DNA of 64,000 nt from Clostridium sp. BSD9I1 (GTDB taxonomy: Bacteria > Bacillota > Clostridia > Clostridiales > Clostridiaceae). The notes beneath the pieces were generated by a model. The model saw only the letters and a list, made by a program, of their open reading frames with translations, was not told where the DNA came from and did no database searches. Location of the stretch: the NCBI RefSeq assembly GCF_900185645.1, contig NZ_FYAM01000026.1, positions 1 through 64,000 of the forward strand, written 5' to 3'. Of this stretch, positions 1 through 7,804 are shown one piece after another. The translations under genes and the position numbers were made by a program. The first letter of the stretch is position 1. Every line of letters begins with the position of its first letter.

Positions 1-28
1 CCTGAGCCAGGATCAAACTCTCAATTTA
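1..28 (-). rRNA. rrs: 16S ribosomal RNA, 5' end only
   Basis: The reverse complement of the first bases reads AGAGTTTGATCCTGGCTCAG, the universal 27F region at the 5' end of 16S rRNA. Only the first roughly 28 nt of the molecule are inside the window; the gene continues leftwards out of it. The exact mature 5' end is set by analogy and could be off by a few bases. Confidence 0.95.
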
Positions 29-143
29 AAAGTTTAATCTGTTTCGCTCATCGCGTTTCTTAACATTTAACTGTTAAGTAATTGACTGGTTTCTATTCTC
101 TGTTCAATTTTCAAAGACCCTGTCGCTTTAAGCGACTTTTTAT
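29..143 (-). other. 16S rRNA leader transcript
   Basis: This is the spacer between the rRNA promoter and the mature 16S 5' end. It begins with a small hairpin (arms GTCGCT/AGCGAC, about 122-136) just after the expected start point. It then contains the string GGGTCTTTGAAAATTGAAC, typical of Firmicute rRNA leaders. It probably carries processing and antitermination signals, but no individual box was assigned. Confidence 0.7.
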
Positions 144-172
144 ATATTATCATTTTTATTTTGATATGTCAA
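144..172 (-). promoter_or_regulatory. rRNA operon promoter (sigma-A)
   Basis: On the minus strand a consensus -35 TTGACA (167-172) is followed after exactly 17 bp by TAATAT (144-149), inside very AT-rich DNA. It points at the 16S gene, and a short leader follows. This is the only strong rRNA-type promoter seen here; a second one further upstream was not found. Confidence 0.85.
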
Positions 173-404
173 CAACTTTTTTTAAGTTTTTATTGACTAT
201 TTTGTCATCTCTTGTGACGACATGTGTTATTTTATCATAGGATCAAATCTAATCCTATGATATATTTATTATTAAATGAAATTAGCTTGTTAAATTTAAT
301 CATTTTATCAATTTGCTATATTTTCCGTATATAGATACACCAGAGTAAGTGTATATGAAATACGTTTATTTCTATTAATATAGCCTTAAATTGTTGTTAT
401 ATTT

Positions 405-700
405 TCACTTATCCTGTTCTATATTTTTAATCTCACCTTTAAAAGCTTCTTTTAAGGATACTATTCCTGGTAATATTCCTACAATATATACACCCTCATA
501 TTCATATAAACTTTCTGCTCCCTCTTCTATTATACCTATAAAAAGTATGATGAATATATTAAGCTTTTTAATAATAGTACCTACTCCAAAAGAGCTTTAC
601 TAAAAACTGTTTGGTTATCTACTTCTACTTCTGCAGTAAGTACATATTTTCTTCAAGGTTAGTATATTAAATTGCTAGTTCAACTCCCTCCTTCATATTA
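405..700 (-). pseudogene. Decayed membrane-protein gene remnant
   Basis: The minus strand carries protein-like coding sequence broken by frameshifts and stops. The last in-phase piece runs from about 590 down to a TGA at 405-407. It reads as a hydrophobic stretch (NIFIILFIGIIEEG) followed by SLYEYEGVYIVGILPG and a charged tail. Just upstream, in another frame, is AEVEVDNQTVFSKAL, and further up are more pieces with stops, perhaps as far as 780. I do not recognise the family. The plus-strand open frame at 391-603 is its antisense shadow. The rest of the spacer 29-938 holds only the rRNA leader and the tRNA promoter. Confidence 0.45.
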
Positions 701-870
701 AAGCACATTTTATCAATTCTTATGTTCTATATTGGATATGAGTTGTCACTGCAGCTTGATTACTTTCTATATACTACCTCTTTTGATTTAATAATCTCCT
801 ATAATTCGTTTGAATTATTCTCATAACTATATATTTTTACATCTTTTTATAATTTTTTTATATTTTTTTG

Positions 871-899
871 TTGACTTATTTTAAATATCATAATATAAT
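871..899 (+). promoter_or_regulatory. tRNA-Leu promoter
   Basis: TTGACT (871-876) and a perfect TATAAT (894-899) are separated by 17 bp and lie 39 bp before the tRNA. This is a near-consensus sigma-A promoter, as expected for a stable RNA gene. Confidence 0.85.
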
Positions 900-938
900 A
901 AACTTGTTCGATGAACAACCCTTTAACTTTATATTTAT

Positions 939-1027
939 GCCGAAGTGGCGGAACTGGCAGACGCACAGGACTTAAAATCCTGCGGGCCTAACAGCCCGTA
1001 CCGGTTCGATTCCGGTCTTCGGCACCA
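939..1027 (+). tRNA. tRNA-Leu (anticodon UAA)
   Basis: The acceptor strands GCCGAAG and CTTCGGC pair. The D-loop, an anticodon loop with CTTAAAA (anticodon TAA), a long variable arm (class II tRNA) and the T-loop GGTTCGATTCC are all visible. The CCA end is encoded (1025-1027). The 89-nt length with a long variable arm fits leucine. Confidence 0.97.
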
Positions 1028-1030
1028 AAA

Positions 1031-1059
1031 GAGATTTGATTTTCAAATCTCTTTTTTTT
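1031..1059 (+). terminator. Terminator of tRNA-Leu
   Basis: A 9-bp perfect stem (GAGATTTGA/TCAAATCTC, 3-nt loop) is followed by eight T residues, starting three bases after the tRNA. Confidence 0.9.
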
Positions 1060-1401
1060 ATCTGTGCATATCTTTTGCATTATATATACTCTCCCTAATT
1101 TATAATTATCTTCCTTATAAAATACTATTCCTATTCTACTGTTAGCAAAGTATCTCTTGATCTTTTCCTTTTTAATTTTCAAACTTTCTCTATATTCTTA
1201 ATCATAAAGTAATGTATATTTTACTTAATATATAACTAAACTATAATTACTTTACTTATGTTTACAAAGTATCACATATACTTTTGCTTATATTATTTTA
1301 AATTTTTCAAATTTTCATTTAACATTCTATAAAGTTGTAGTATAATTAATGTAAATTGTAGGTTTATTTTTTATTTATAAACTATAAGGGAGGTTATAAC
1401 T
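1060..1401. other. AT-rich spacer without a recognised gene
   Basis: There is no open frame with a ribosome binding site and no stable hairpin. A TATAAT at 1341-1346 is a possible -10 for the following gene, but its -35 match is poor. Confidence 0.5.
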
Positions 1402-1794
1402 ATGAAAACAATAGTAATTTTCGAAAAAAATTCAAATGAACCTCTACCAGCTAATTATAAATTGTATTTAGATTCATTTATATGCAATTGTATATTAGAT
1501 GGAGATTGTAGATTATCTAATTTAGTATATAACTACACAAAAAATTACGATACTTCTAAAAGGCCTTTTAGTTTTTCCGATTTTTATGTAGATTGTGCAG
1601 ATAATAATGATGAATTTTTCCCTTATGAAGTTGTAAGAATGGACTTTTCCTCTGAATATCCTGACATTACAGATGCATTTATAAGAGGTGTTAAAAGCAA
1701 AGTCTTTTATGCAAAGGAAATAGACCTTCCAGTAGTAACTACCTTAGATGTTATTTCAAACAAACCCGAAGAATTGTATCTCGCTACCTTGTAA
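1402..1794 (+). CDS. Hypothetical protein, 130 aa
   Basis: The gene has a good ribosome binding site (GGGAGG about 9 nt before the ATG) and its own terminator, so it is very likely real and monocistronic. The protein is acidic and rich in aromatic residues. It has four cysteines, with a C-x-C-x3-D-G-D-C pattern near residues 28-36 and one more near residue 65. There is no signal peptide or membrane segment, and I recognise no domain. A cytosolic protein of unknown function is the most that can be said. Confidence 0.75.
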   Translation: MKTIVIFEKNSNEPLPANYKLYLDSFICNCILDGDCRLSNLVYNYTKNYDTSKRPFSFSDFYVDCADNNDEFFPYEVVRMDFSSEYPDITDAFIRGVKSKVFYAKEIDLPVVTTLDVISNKPEELYLATL

Positions 1795-1830
1795 TTTATA
1801 CCTAAAGTTTAATTATTAATATGTATATAA

Positions 1831-1866
1831 AAAAGAAGTTTGTACATGCAAACTTCTTTTTTTATA
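1831..1866 (+). terminator. Terminator after the 130-aa gene
   Basis: A 10-bp stem (AAGAAGTTTG/CAAACTTCTT) with a short loop is followed by a T-run. A-tracts on the other side mean it may also act on transcripts from the right. Confidence 0.85.
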
Positions 1867-1884
1867 TAATCCTCATATAAAATG

Positions 1885-1910
1885 AAAAAATCCACAAACT
1901 GTGGATTTTT
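1885..1910 (-). terminator. Terminator of uppP
   Basis: A perfect TCCACA/TGTGGA stem, extended by A/T pairs, runs into a T-run on the minus strand 20 bp behind the uppP stop codon. Confidence 0.8.
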
Positions 1911-1931
1911 CTATAATATTATTAATTGTTA

Positions 1932-2741
1932 TTACATAATTCCTATAGCTGAAAGTATTAAAAGTATTATTCCTATAAAAATTCTATACACTGCAAATAT
2001 TCTCATAGGTTTCTTCTGAAGGAACTTTAGAAACTTTTCCACTACTACTAAAGCTACTATAAAGGAAGCTATGAATCCTATTGTTAAAGCAACTACTTCT
2101 ATACTGCTCATAGCCATACCGCCTTTTATAAGACTTAAACCTGAAGCTCCTACCATCATTGGTATTGCCAAGAAAAATGAGAATTCTGCTGCTGCTACAG
2201 TTGAAAGTCCTGCAATCCATCCACCAATTATAGTTGAAGCTGACCTTGACATACCTGGCCAAAGAGCAAGACATTGAAATACTCCTACCATAAAGGCTTG
2301 TCTTACAGTTATTTGATCCACATCATTAATTTTCTTTCCTCTTCTATACTTATTCTCCATAACTATCATAAGTATACCACCTACCACTAAGGCTATTGAA
2401 ACTGGAAATGTATAAAAAAGCTTTGCTTCTATCATATCATCAAATAAAAATCCTAGTATAACTCCAGGAATAGCTGCAACAATTATATTTGTCCAAAACT
2501 TAAGTCCTCGCCTATCTGGTGCAAATATATTCTTTACACTATTCCAAAGCTTATTCCAATATAAAACTACAATAGCTAAAATCGCACCCAATTGAATAAC
2601 TACTGAAAATAAATTTGCAAATTCACCAGTAAATCCAATTAACTTTCCTGCTAATATTAAATGCCCTGTGGAAGATACTGGAATAAATTCAGTAAGACCT
2701 TCTACAATTGCCATTATAATGGCTTGAATTATAAGTAACAT
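1932..2741 (-). CDS. uppP: Undecaprenyl-diphosphatase (UppP/BacA)
   Basis: This is an integral membrane enzyme that dephosphorylates undecaprenyl pyrophosphate, recycling the lipid carrier for peptidoglycan and other wall polymers and giving low-level bacitracin resistance. Both family signatures are present: EGLTEFIPVSSTGH near residues 14-27 (catalytic Glu, Ser and His) and PGMSRS near 162-167 (essential Arg). Its length of 269 aa and alternating hydrophobic segments are normal for BacA-type UppP. It is monocistronic, with its own terminator. The ATG start leaves the first transmembrane helix intact. Confidence 0.96.
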   Translation of the reverse strand: MLLIIQAIIMAIVEGLTEFIPVSSTGHLILAGKLIGFTGEFANLFSVVIQLGAILAIVVLYWNKLWNSVKNIFAPDRRGLKFWTNIIVAAIPGVILGFLFDDMIEAKLFYTFPVSIALVVGGILMIVMENKYRRGKKINDVDQITVRQAFMVGVFQCLALWPGMSRSASTIIGGWIAGLSTVAAAEFSFFLAIPMMVGASGLSLIKGGMAMSSIEVVALTIGFIASFIVALVVVEKFLKFLQKKPMRIFAVYRIFIGIILLILSAIGIM

Positions 2742-2836
2742 ATAATCACACTCACTCTCAAAATTTTAAGTTTTCCCATATACTCTTATGTTCAGCACTT
2801 TATTATTATACTACCTTTCTATCAGGTATAAAAGAC

Positions 2837-2874
2837 AAAAATACAGCATTGTAAATTACCAATACTGTATTTTT
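2837..2874 (-). terminator. Terminator of the lipoprotein gene
   Basis: A 12-14 bp stem with one mismatch (ATACAGCATTG/CAATACTGTAT, 8-nt loop) is followed by TTTTTG on the minus strand. It lies 33 bp beyond the stop of the gene ending at 2907. Confidence 0.75.
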
Positions 2875-2906
2875 ATATTAATTTATTTTACCTTTATTAA
2901 AATTCA

Positions 2907-4040
2907 TTATTTTTTATACTGAAGTATTATTTCTTTTATTGCTTTCTTGCCATCTTCTGAAAGCCTTATATTTGTTTTTCCTTCTTTCATAGATATAGTT
3001 TTAAACATACTTATTTTTTCCCAAGGTTTATTGTCCACACTTATAAAATAATCTTTAATATTCCCACTATTTTTAAATGCTGCAACATTTATAGCAAGCT
3101 CTTCTTCCTTTTCTCCTTCAGTAGCATTTTTCTTTTGAATTATCAAACTCCCCAGCTTATCGCTATTGTCATTTTTATACTCAATTCTTGGCGACCTATT
3201 AAATAGTGTATCCTTTTTGACAAAAATAGTTGGTCTTATAAGTCCCCCTTCTATTCTCACTTCAGGCATATCTAAACTTTTACTATAACTTATAAAAGAA
3301 TTACTCTTTGCTGAGCCATATATGTTATTGTCAATTTCTATGGTGTAGGAATATAAGTATGCTTTGAGCTTTTTAACATACTTCTCCAAATCCTTTATTC
3401 CAGTAACCTTTATGTTATCCATACCCATATTTAGCACTTCTGTAGCACTTAAAGGCTTTCCTTTATATTCTATATAACAATTATTTACTACATCAAGCAT
3501 TATCCACTTACTATGTTTATCACTCCAAACCTCACAAACTTTATAATAGGAATCCTTTCCATCTTGCTGACTATTCTTTATTCTATACTCTCCACGTCTT
3601 GCATATATTCCTAATGACGAAGCCGCTTGGCTATATACAATAGCAAAATCCTTATCAGAAAAAGTTGCATTTGCTGCCGTTGCTTCCTTTAATATACTTA
3701 AAGCATCTTCTTTTGTGCTAATACTTCCTTTACTATATTTCATCTTAGTATTTATCCATTTCATTAAATTTAACGATTTTTCAAAATCATCTCTTCCATT
3801 CTTTACTACTTCACTCAACTTGTACTTATCCTTTAAAAGCTGAAGATTAGATTCCTCTGGATTTTCATAATAAAATTTAATATTGGAACCTTCATAAAAA
3901 TTATCCCATTTCTCTACAAAGACTCCCTTTTCACTTTCTTCCTTTTTACCCTGATTATTCGAACTACACGCAATAAATGATACTGAAATTAATATTATAA
4001 CAAATGTTAAAAATTTATTTTTTCTCAATAAAACCACCAA
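2907..4040 (-). CDS. Lipoprotein with degenerate transglutaminase-like domain
   Basis: The N-terminus is a lipoprotein signal: K/R residues, a hydrophobic core and the lipobox FIAC with the modified Cys near residue 25, so the protein should be anchored outside the membrane. Residues about 80-200 resemble the transglutaminase-like fold (LMKWINTKMKYSKG, then SQAASSLGIYARRGEYR, then a VW...WIMLDV strand). The usual catalytic Cys and His appear to be missing where expected; the Asp of LDV is kept. A catalytically dead, binding-type domain is therefore likely. The C-terminal half has no known domain. The start is TTG or the next GTG after AAAGGTAAG; a downstream TTG at 4028 preceded by GGTGG is also possible. 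Confidence 0.7.
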   Translation of the reverse strand: MVVLLRKNKFLTFVIILISVSFIACSSNNQGKKEESEKGVFVEKWDNFYEGSNIKFYYENPEESNLQLLKDKYKLSEVVKNGRDDFEKSLNLMKWINTKMKYSKGSISTKEDALSILKEATAANATFSDKDFAIVYSQAASSLGIYARRGEYRIKNSQQDGKDSYYKVCEVWSDKHSKWIMLDVVNNCYIEYKGKPLSATEVLNMGMDNIKVTGIKDLEKYVKKLKAYLYSYTIEIDNNIYGSAKSNSFISYSKSLDMPEVRIEGGLIRPTIFVKKDTLFNRSPRIEYKNDNSDKLGSLIIQKKNATEGEKEEELAINVAAFKNSGNIKDYFISVDNKPWEKISMFKTISMKEGKTNIRLSEDGKKAIKEIILQYKK

Positions 4041-4053
4041 CTTACCTTTTATT

Positions 4054-4120
4054 AAATAATAGATGATAACTTAGGGCGAAAGTTGGCTTAAAACCAACTC
4101 TCTACATTAAGCTATTATTT
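4054..4120. repeat. Nested inverted repeat between lipoprotein gene and pckA
   Basis: The outer arms AAATAATAG (4054-4062) and CTATTATTT (4112-4120) enclose a second hairpin, AGTTGG (4081-4086)/CCAACT (4094-4099). It sits 15 bp behind pckA and could end its transcript, although no clear T-run follows. Confidence 0.5.
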
Positions 4121-4134
4121 AGTATTTACTACTT

Positions 4135-5688
4135 TTATCGTGTATTGGGAGTAGCACTTAAGATATCATTAGATACATCCTTAAATCTTTTAAAATTTTC
4201 TGCAAACATATTTGCAAGTTTTATAGCTATGCTTTTATATATATCTTTATTTTCCCAAGTATTTTCAGGATTTAATATATCTTGTGGAACATCTCTGCAG
4301 CTTGTAGGAATCATAGTTTTAAATATTGGATGTTCTATAAACTGTGAATTTTCTAATTCTCCATCAAGTATTGCTTTTATTATAGATCTAGTATACTCTA
4401 ATGGTATTCTTCCTCCCTTATTATATCCTCCTGCAATCCATCCCGTGTTTACCAAATATACATAGGCTCCATATTTGTCTATTTTTTCTCCAAGAAGCTC
4501 TGCATAAACCTTAGGATTCATAGGCATAAATGGCTCCCCAAAACATGTGGAAAAAGTAGCTGTAGGTTCCATAATGCCTCTTTCAGTACCTGGAATTTTA
4601 CTAGTATATCCAGACATAAAATGATACATTGCTTGTTCTCTAGTAAGTTTCGATACAGGAGGTATTACTCCAAAGGCATCTGCAGTTAAAAATATAATAT
4701 TTTTAGGGATATTTCCCCTGCCACTTAACTCTGCATTTTCTATATACTCTATAGGATAAGCTGCCCTTGTATTTTCAGTTAAACTATCATCGTCATAATC
4801 AGGAACCTTATCTTCCCTTAAAACTACATTTTCAAGAATACTTCCAAATCTTATAGCGTTATAAATTTCTCTTTCCTTATTACGCGATAATTTTATCGTC
4901 TTTGCATAACATCCACCTTCAAAGTTAAATACTCCTTCTTCACACCATCCATGTTCATCATCACCTATTAGTTTTCTATCTGCATCCGCAGATAAAGTTG
5001 TTTTTCCCGTACCCGAAAGGCCAAAAAATAAAGCTGTATCCCCATTATCGTTCATATTAACTGATGCGTGCATAGGAAATACTCCTTTACTTGCCAATAA
5101 AAAGTTCATAACTGTAAACATTGATTTTTTTATTTCTCCTGCATATTTAGTTCCACCAATAAGAACAACTTTTTCCTTAAAATTTATTATTACAAAGGCT
5201 TCAGAATTTACTCCATCTGCCTTTCCTTGTGCTTTAAAATCCGGCGCAGCTATAACCGTAAATTCTGGGATAAAATCCTCAAGTTGATCTTTTGAAGTAT
5301 TCACAAACAATTGATTTACAAATAAACATTCATATGCATATTCACATATAATTCTTGTTTTTAAGGCATATTCTTTCATCGAGCCCACAAAACCTTCAAA
5401 TACATACACATCTTTTTCTATTAAATGTTTTATTACCTTATTATATAAATTATAAAATACCTCTTCTGATACAGGTTTGTTTACCTTTCCCCAGTTAATT
5501 TCCTTTTCTGTAGTTTGTTCCTTTACTATAAATCTATCCTCCGGAGATCTTCCAGTATATTTTCCTGTGTTTACAACTAATGCTCCATTTTCTGCAAGTA
5601 CACCTTCTCCATTTTTTATAGCAATTTCTACTAATGCAGATACAGGTAAGTTTCTATAAGCCTTTTTAAATTTCTCAAATTTAACCAT
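4135..5688 (-). CDS. pckA: Phosphoenolpyruvate carboxykinase (ATP)
   Basis: This enzyme converts oxaloacetate plus ATP to phosphoenolpyruvate, CO2 and ADP. In fermenting anaerobes it can also run in the carboxylating, ATP-forming direction. The PEPCK P-loop GLSGTGKTTLSAD is at about residues 222-234. The YTGRSPEDRF substrate region near residue 45, the IGGTKYAGEIKK segment with the metal-binding Lys, and the DDEHGW motif are intact. Its 517 aa is normal for the ATP-dependent bacterial form. It is a single gene with a long upstream region carrying a palindrome and a large hairpin. Confidence 0.97.
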   Translation of the reverse strand: MVKFEKFKKAYRNLPVSALVEIAIKNGEGVLAENGALVVNTGKYTGRSPEDRFIVKEQTTEKEINWGKVNKPVSEEVFYNLYNKVIKHLIEKDVYVFEGFVGSMKEYALKTRIICEYAYECLFVNQLFVNTSKDQLEDFIPEFTVIAAPDFKAQGKADGVNSEAFVIINFKEKVVLIGGTKYAGEIKKSMFTVMNFLLASKGVFPMHASVNMNDNGDTALFFGLSGTGKTTLSADADRKLIGDDEHGWCEEGVFNFEGGCYAKTIKLSRNKEREIYNAIRFGSILENVVLREDKVPDYDDDSLTENTRAAYPIEYIENAELSGRGNIPKNIIFLTADAFGVIPPVSKLTREQAMYHFMSGYTSKIPGTERGIMEPTATFSTCFGEPFMPMNPKVYAELLGEKIDKYGAYVYLVNTGWIAGGYNKGGRIPLEYTRSIIKAILDGELENSQFIEHPIFKTMIPTSCRDVPQDILNPENTWENKDIYKSIAIKLANMFAENFKRFKDVSNDILSATPNTR

Positions 5689-5712
5689 AACTTCTTCATC
5701 CCCCTAGAATTT

Positions 5713-5735
5713 GTATTCATATATTATATGAATAC
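5713..5735. promoter_or_regulatory. Palindromic operator-like site at the pckA promoter
   Basis: A perfect 23-bp palindrome has arms GTATTCATATA and TATATGAATAC around one central base. On the minus strand it contains TATAAT, the best candidate -10 of pckA, 25-47 bp before the start codon. No good -35 lies 17 bp upstream. A repressor site over the -10 is an inference. Confidence 0.5.
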
Positions 5736-5787
5736 ATGATATTATTTGACTAACTATTAGAAGCAAGTATGTAAATAAATCACAAAA

Positions 5788-5847
5788 ACATCCCTACTAA
5801 GTAGTTTATATAACAGTGTTTTTAACTGTACTACTTAGTAGGGATGT
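5788..5847 (-). terminator. Large hairpin terminator behind the TPR gene
   Basis: Two perfect 18-bp arms (ACATCCCTACTAAGTAGT at 5788-5805 and its complement at 5830-5847) enclose a second small stem (ACAGT/ACTGT). It follows the stop codon of the TPR gene by 24 bp and ends in TTTT on the minus strand. It also lies 100 bp upstream of pckA. Confidence 0.75.
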
Positions 5848-5870
5848 CTTTACAAATAAAACCTCAATTT

Positions 5871-7583
5871 TTAATAAAACATTATAAGCTCAGGTACCTG
5901 AAGCTTTGAGTTTCCTTTTGCTTTCTTATATTGTTCAAGTAATTCTTTAGCCTTTTGGTAATTTTCCTTTATAGTTCTTCTAGTATATTCATCAGTATCA
6001 TCTTTAATTCCATCATAGGCTTCTTTTAGGTTATAAACTCCTCTTTGGATGTTTGATGCTGTCATTACATAATAGCATCCTGCATTATTTAATGTTAATA
6101 TATCTTTATTATCTGCTTCAAAAGCAAGTCTTGTTTCTTCTATAGCAAGCTTATCACGTCCATTTAAGAAATATATAGTTCCTAAAGTTCTGTGGTATTT
6201 TGGATTTTCATCATCTAATTTTATAGCTTGTCTAAGTACCTGTACCGCCTCTCCATCTTGCTTATTTGCAACATATATAAGGGTTATATTGTACTTTATT
6301 TCAGGATCATTAGGTCTTACTATTTCTGCAAGTTCAAAGTATTCTAATGCTTTCTTATTACTATCTGTAGTTTCCCAATAGTAATCTGCTATGTTTAACA
6401 TTATATTGTAATTATAAGGCTCCATAAGCATTGCAGTTCTGAAATATGGTTCTCCTTCTATGCTCTTATTTTTTTGCTTTAATATTTCAGGCATTAAGAA
6501 TGCATAGTTATCTGGATAACTTGGATTTAAATACATAGATTCCTTAGCATATTCTTCAGCCTTTTTCAAATCCTTTTTCTCTAGGAAGTGCCAGGAAGCA
6601 ATATGATATGCTCTATAATCCTTTTTATAGTTTTTTAGTACATCTTCTATGATTTTATCGGCTTCCTCAATTTTCCCAGTATTGCTATATATTGAAGACA
6701 GTATAACTTGCTTCTCAAGCTTTCCTATGTCCTGGCCTTCAATTTCCTTGATCATATTTTCTGCATCTAAAGCAGTTTCCTTATTGGCTGAATATAATTT
6801 TGCCATCCACATCTTATATGCCGGCTCATTAGGATTTTCGCTAATTAGATTATCTATATCTTCGAGCAGACTATTTTTATCGTATAATGCAATTTGGGAT
6901 AATACGTCATAAACTTTAAATTCATCCTTATCTTTATCCCAGGCTTTTTTAAGCTCTTGAAATGCCTTTTCTTTTTCCCCTAAGAGCATAAGCATTCTGC
7001 TCTTTTCTGCTATATCATAGGGTGAATTTTCATCTATAGGGTAGGTTTCTAAAAGCCTTTTAGCATTATCTATATTTTTATTTGCCATATAAACTGCAAA
7101 CATTGTCTTATTTAATTGCTTATCCTTGGGAAAACTTTCGAGTCCCCTTTCTCCATCTTCTAGTGCTAATTCGTAATCATCATTCATATATTCTGTGAAT
7201 GTTATAATATTTATGGTTTCTGAATCTAACTTGTCTACATTTTTTGCTTCTTCTAAATACTTAGCTGAATTTTCCTTATCTCCTTTTATGGAGTACACTT
7301 GAGCAATTTTAGCTTTCCAAAGTGGATTTTTATCCTTATTAAAATAAGCTTCATATTCCTTTACAGCATTATCAAAATCAGCTGCATAAAAATATTGTTC
7401 CCCTTTATTGTTTGCTATATTATGTGTTTTATTTTGTAAACTCTTATATGTAAACATTCCACCAAAGATGATCACTACACCTAGTATAATCCCTAAAATT
7501 TTATAGTTTTTCTTTATAGATTCTTTCAAAGAAACCATACTCTTATTTTCTGGGTTATTCGGTGTTTCATTAGTATTACTCAT
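5871..7583 (-). CDS. Membrane-anchored tetratricopeptide repeat protein
   Basis: The 570-aa protein has one transmembrane helix near residues 27-45 (ILGIILGVVIIFGGMF). A long array of TPR-like helix pairs follows from about residue 60 to 540 (for example AKIAQVYSIKGDKENSAKYL and YHRTLGTIYFLNGRDKLAIE). This is a scaffold type of protein, probably facing the outside given the short charged N-terminus. The start ATG at 7583 is chosen because AAAGGAGG precedes it by 8 nt; a longer frame to 7670 lacks a binding site. It is divergent from the CapA-type gene. Its partners are unknown. Confidence 0.8.
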   Translation of the reverse strand: MSNTNETPNNPENKSMVSLKESIKKNYKILGIILGVVIIFGGMFTYKSLQNKTHNIANNKGEQYFYAADFDNAVKEYEAYFNKDKNPLWKAKIAQVYSIKGDKENSAKYLEEAKNVDKLDSETINIITFTEYMNDDYELALEDGERGLESFPKDKQLNKTMFAVYMANKNIDNAKRLLETYPIDENSPYDIAEKSRMLMLLGEKEKAFQELKKAWDKDKDEFKVYDVLSQIALYDKNSLLEDIDNLISENPNEPAYKMWMAKLYSANKETALDAENMIKEIEGQDIGKLEKQVILSSIYSNTGKIEEADKIIEDVLKNYKKDYRAYHIASWHFLEKKDLKKAEEYAKESMYLNPSYPDNYAFLMPEILKQKNKSIEGEPYFRTAMLMEPYNYNIMLNIADYYWETTDSNKKALEYFELAEIVRPNDPEIKYNITLIYVANKQDGEAVQVLRQAIKLDDENPKYHRTLGTIYFLNGRDKLAIEETRLAFEADNKDILTLNNAGCYYVMTASNIQRGVYNLKEAYDGIKDDTDEYTRRTIKENYQKAKELLEQYKKAKGNSKLQVPELIMFY

Positions 7584-7804
7584 AAAATTTCCTCCTTTTA
7601 AATAAACTATATACGTATTAAATACGAATATCTCACTAAAATTGAGATGGTTGGTTTGTAATGAAATCACAAATTTCTACAAATCATGCATACCACATAT
7701 GATTTTAACAGAATTAAGTTAATAAATCCACAGGATTTAATTGTATTTTGTCAATTTTCAGTATATATTAAAGTATATACCATTTATTATTAAGGAGGAT
7801 GAAT

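Noticed and set aside
391-603. Plus-strand 70-aa open frame
   Set aside because: It has no ribosome binding site and lies antisense to the decayed minus-strand gene, whose residues look far more protein-like.
945-1145. Plus-strand 66-aa open frame starting MAELADAQDLKSCGP
   Set aside because: It is read from tRNA-Leu itself; this is a well-known spurious translation of class II tRNA genes. The minus-strand frame 988-1182 is the same artefact.
5788-5847. Possible riboswitch upstream of pckA
   Set aside because: It is one simple perfect hairpin directly behind the previous gene, with no multi-helix junction or known aptamer motif; a terminator explains it.
7799-7804. First ATG of the CapA-type gene as start
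   Set aside because: The AAGGAGG binding site ends at the base before it, leaving no spacing; the ATG at 7805 has six bases.
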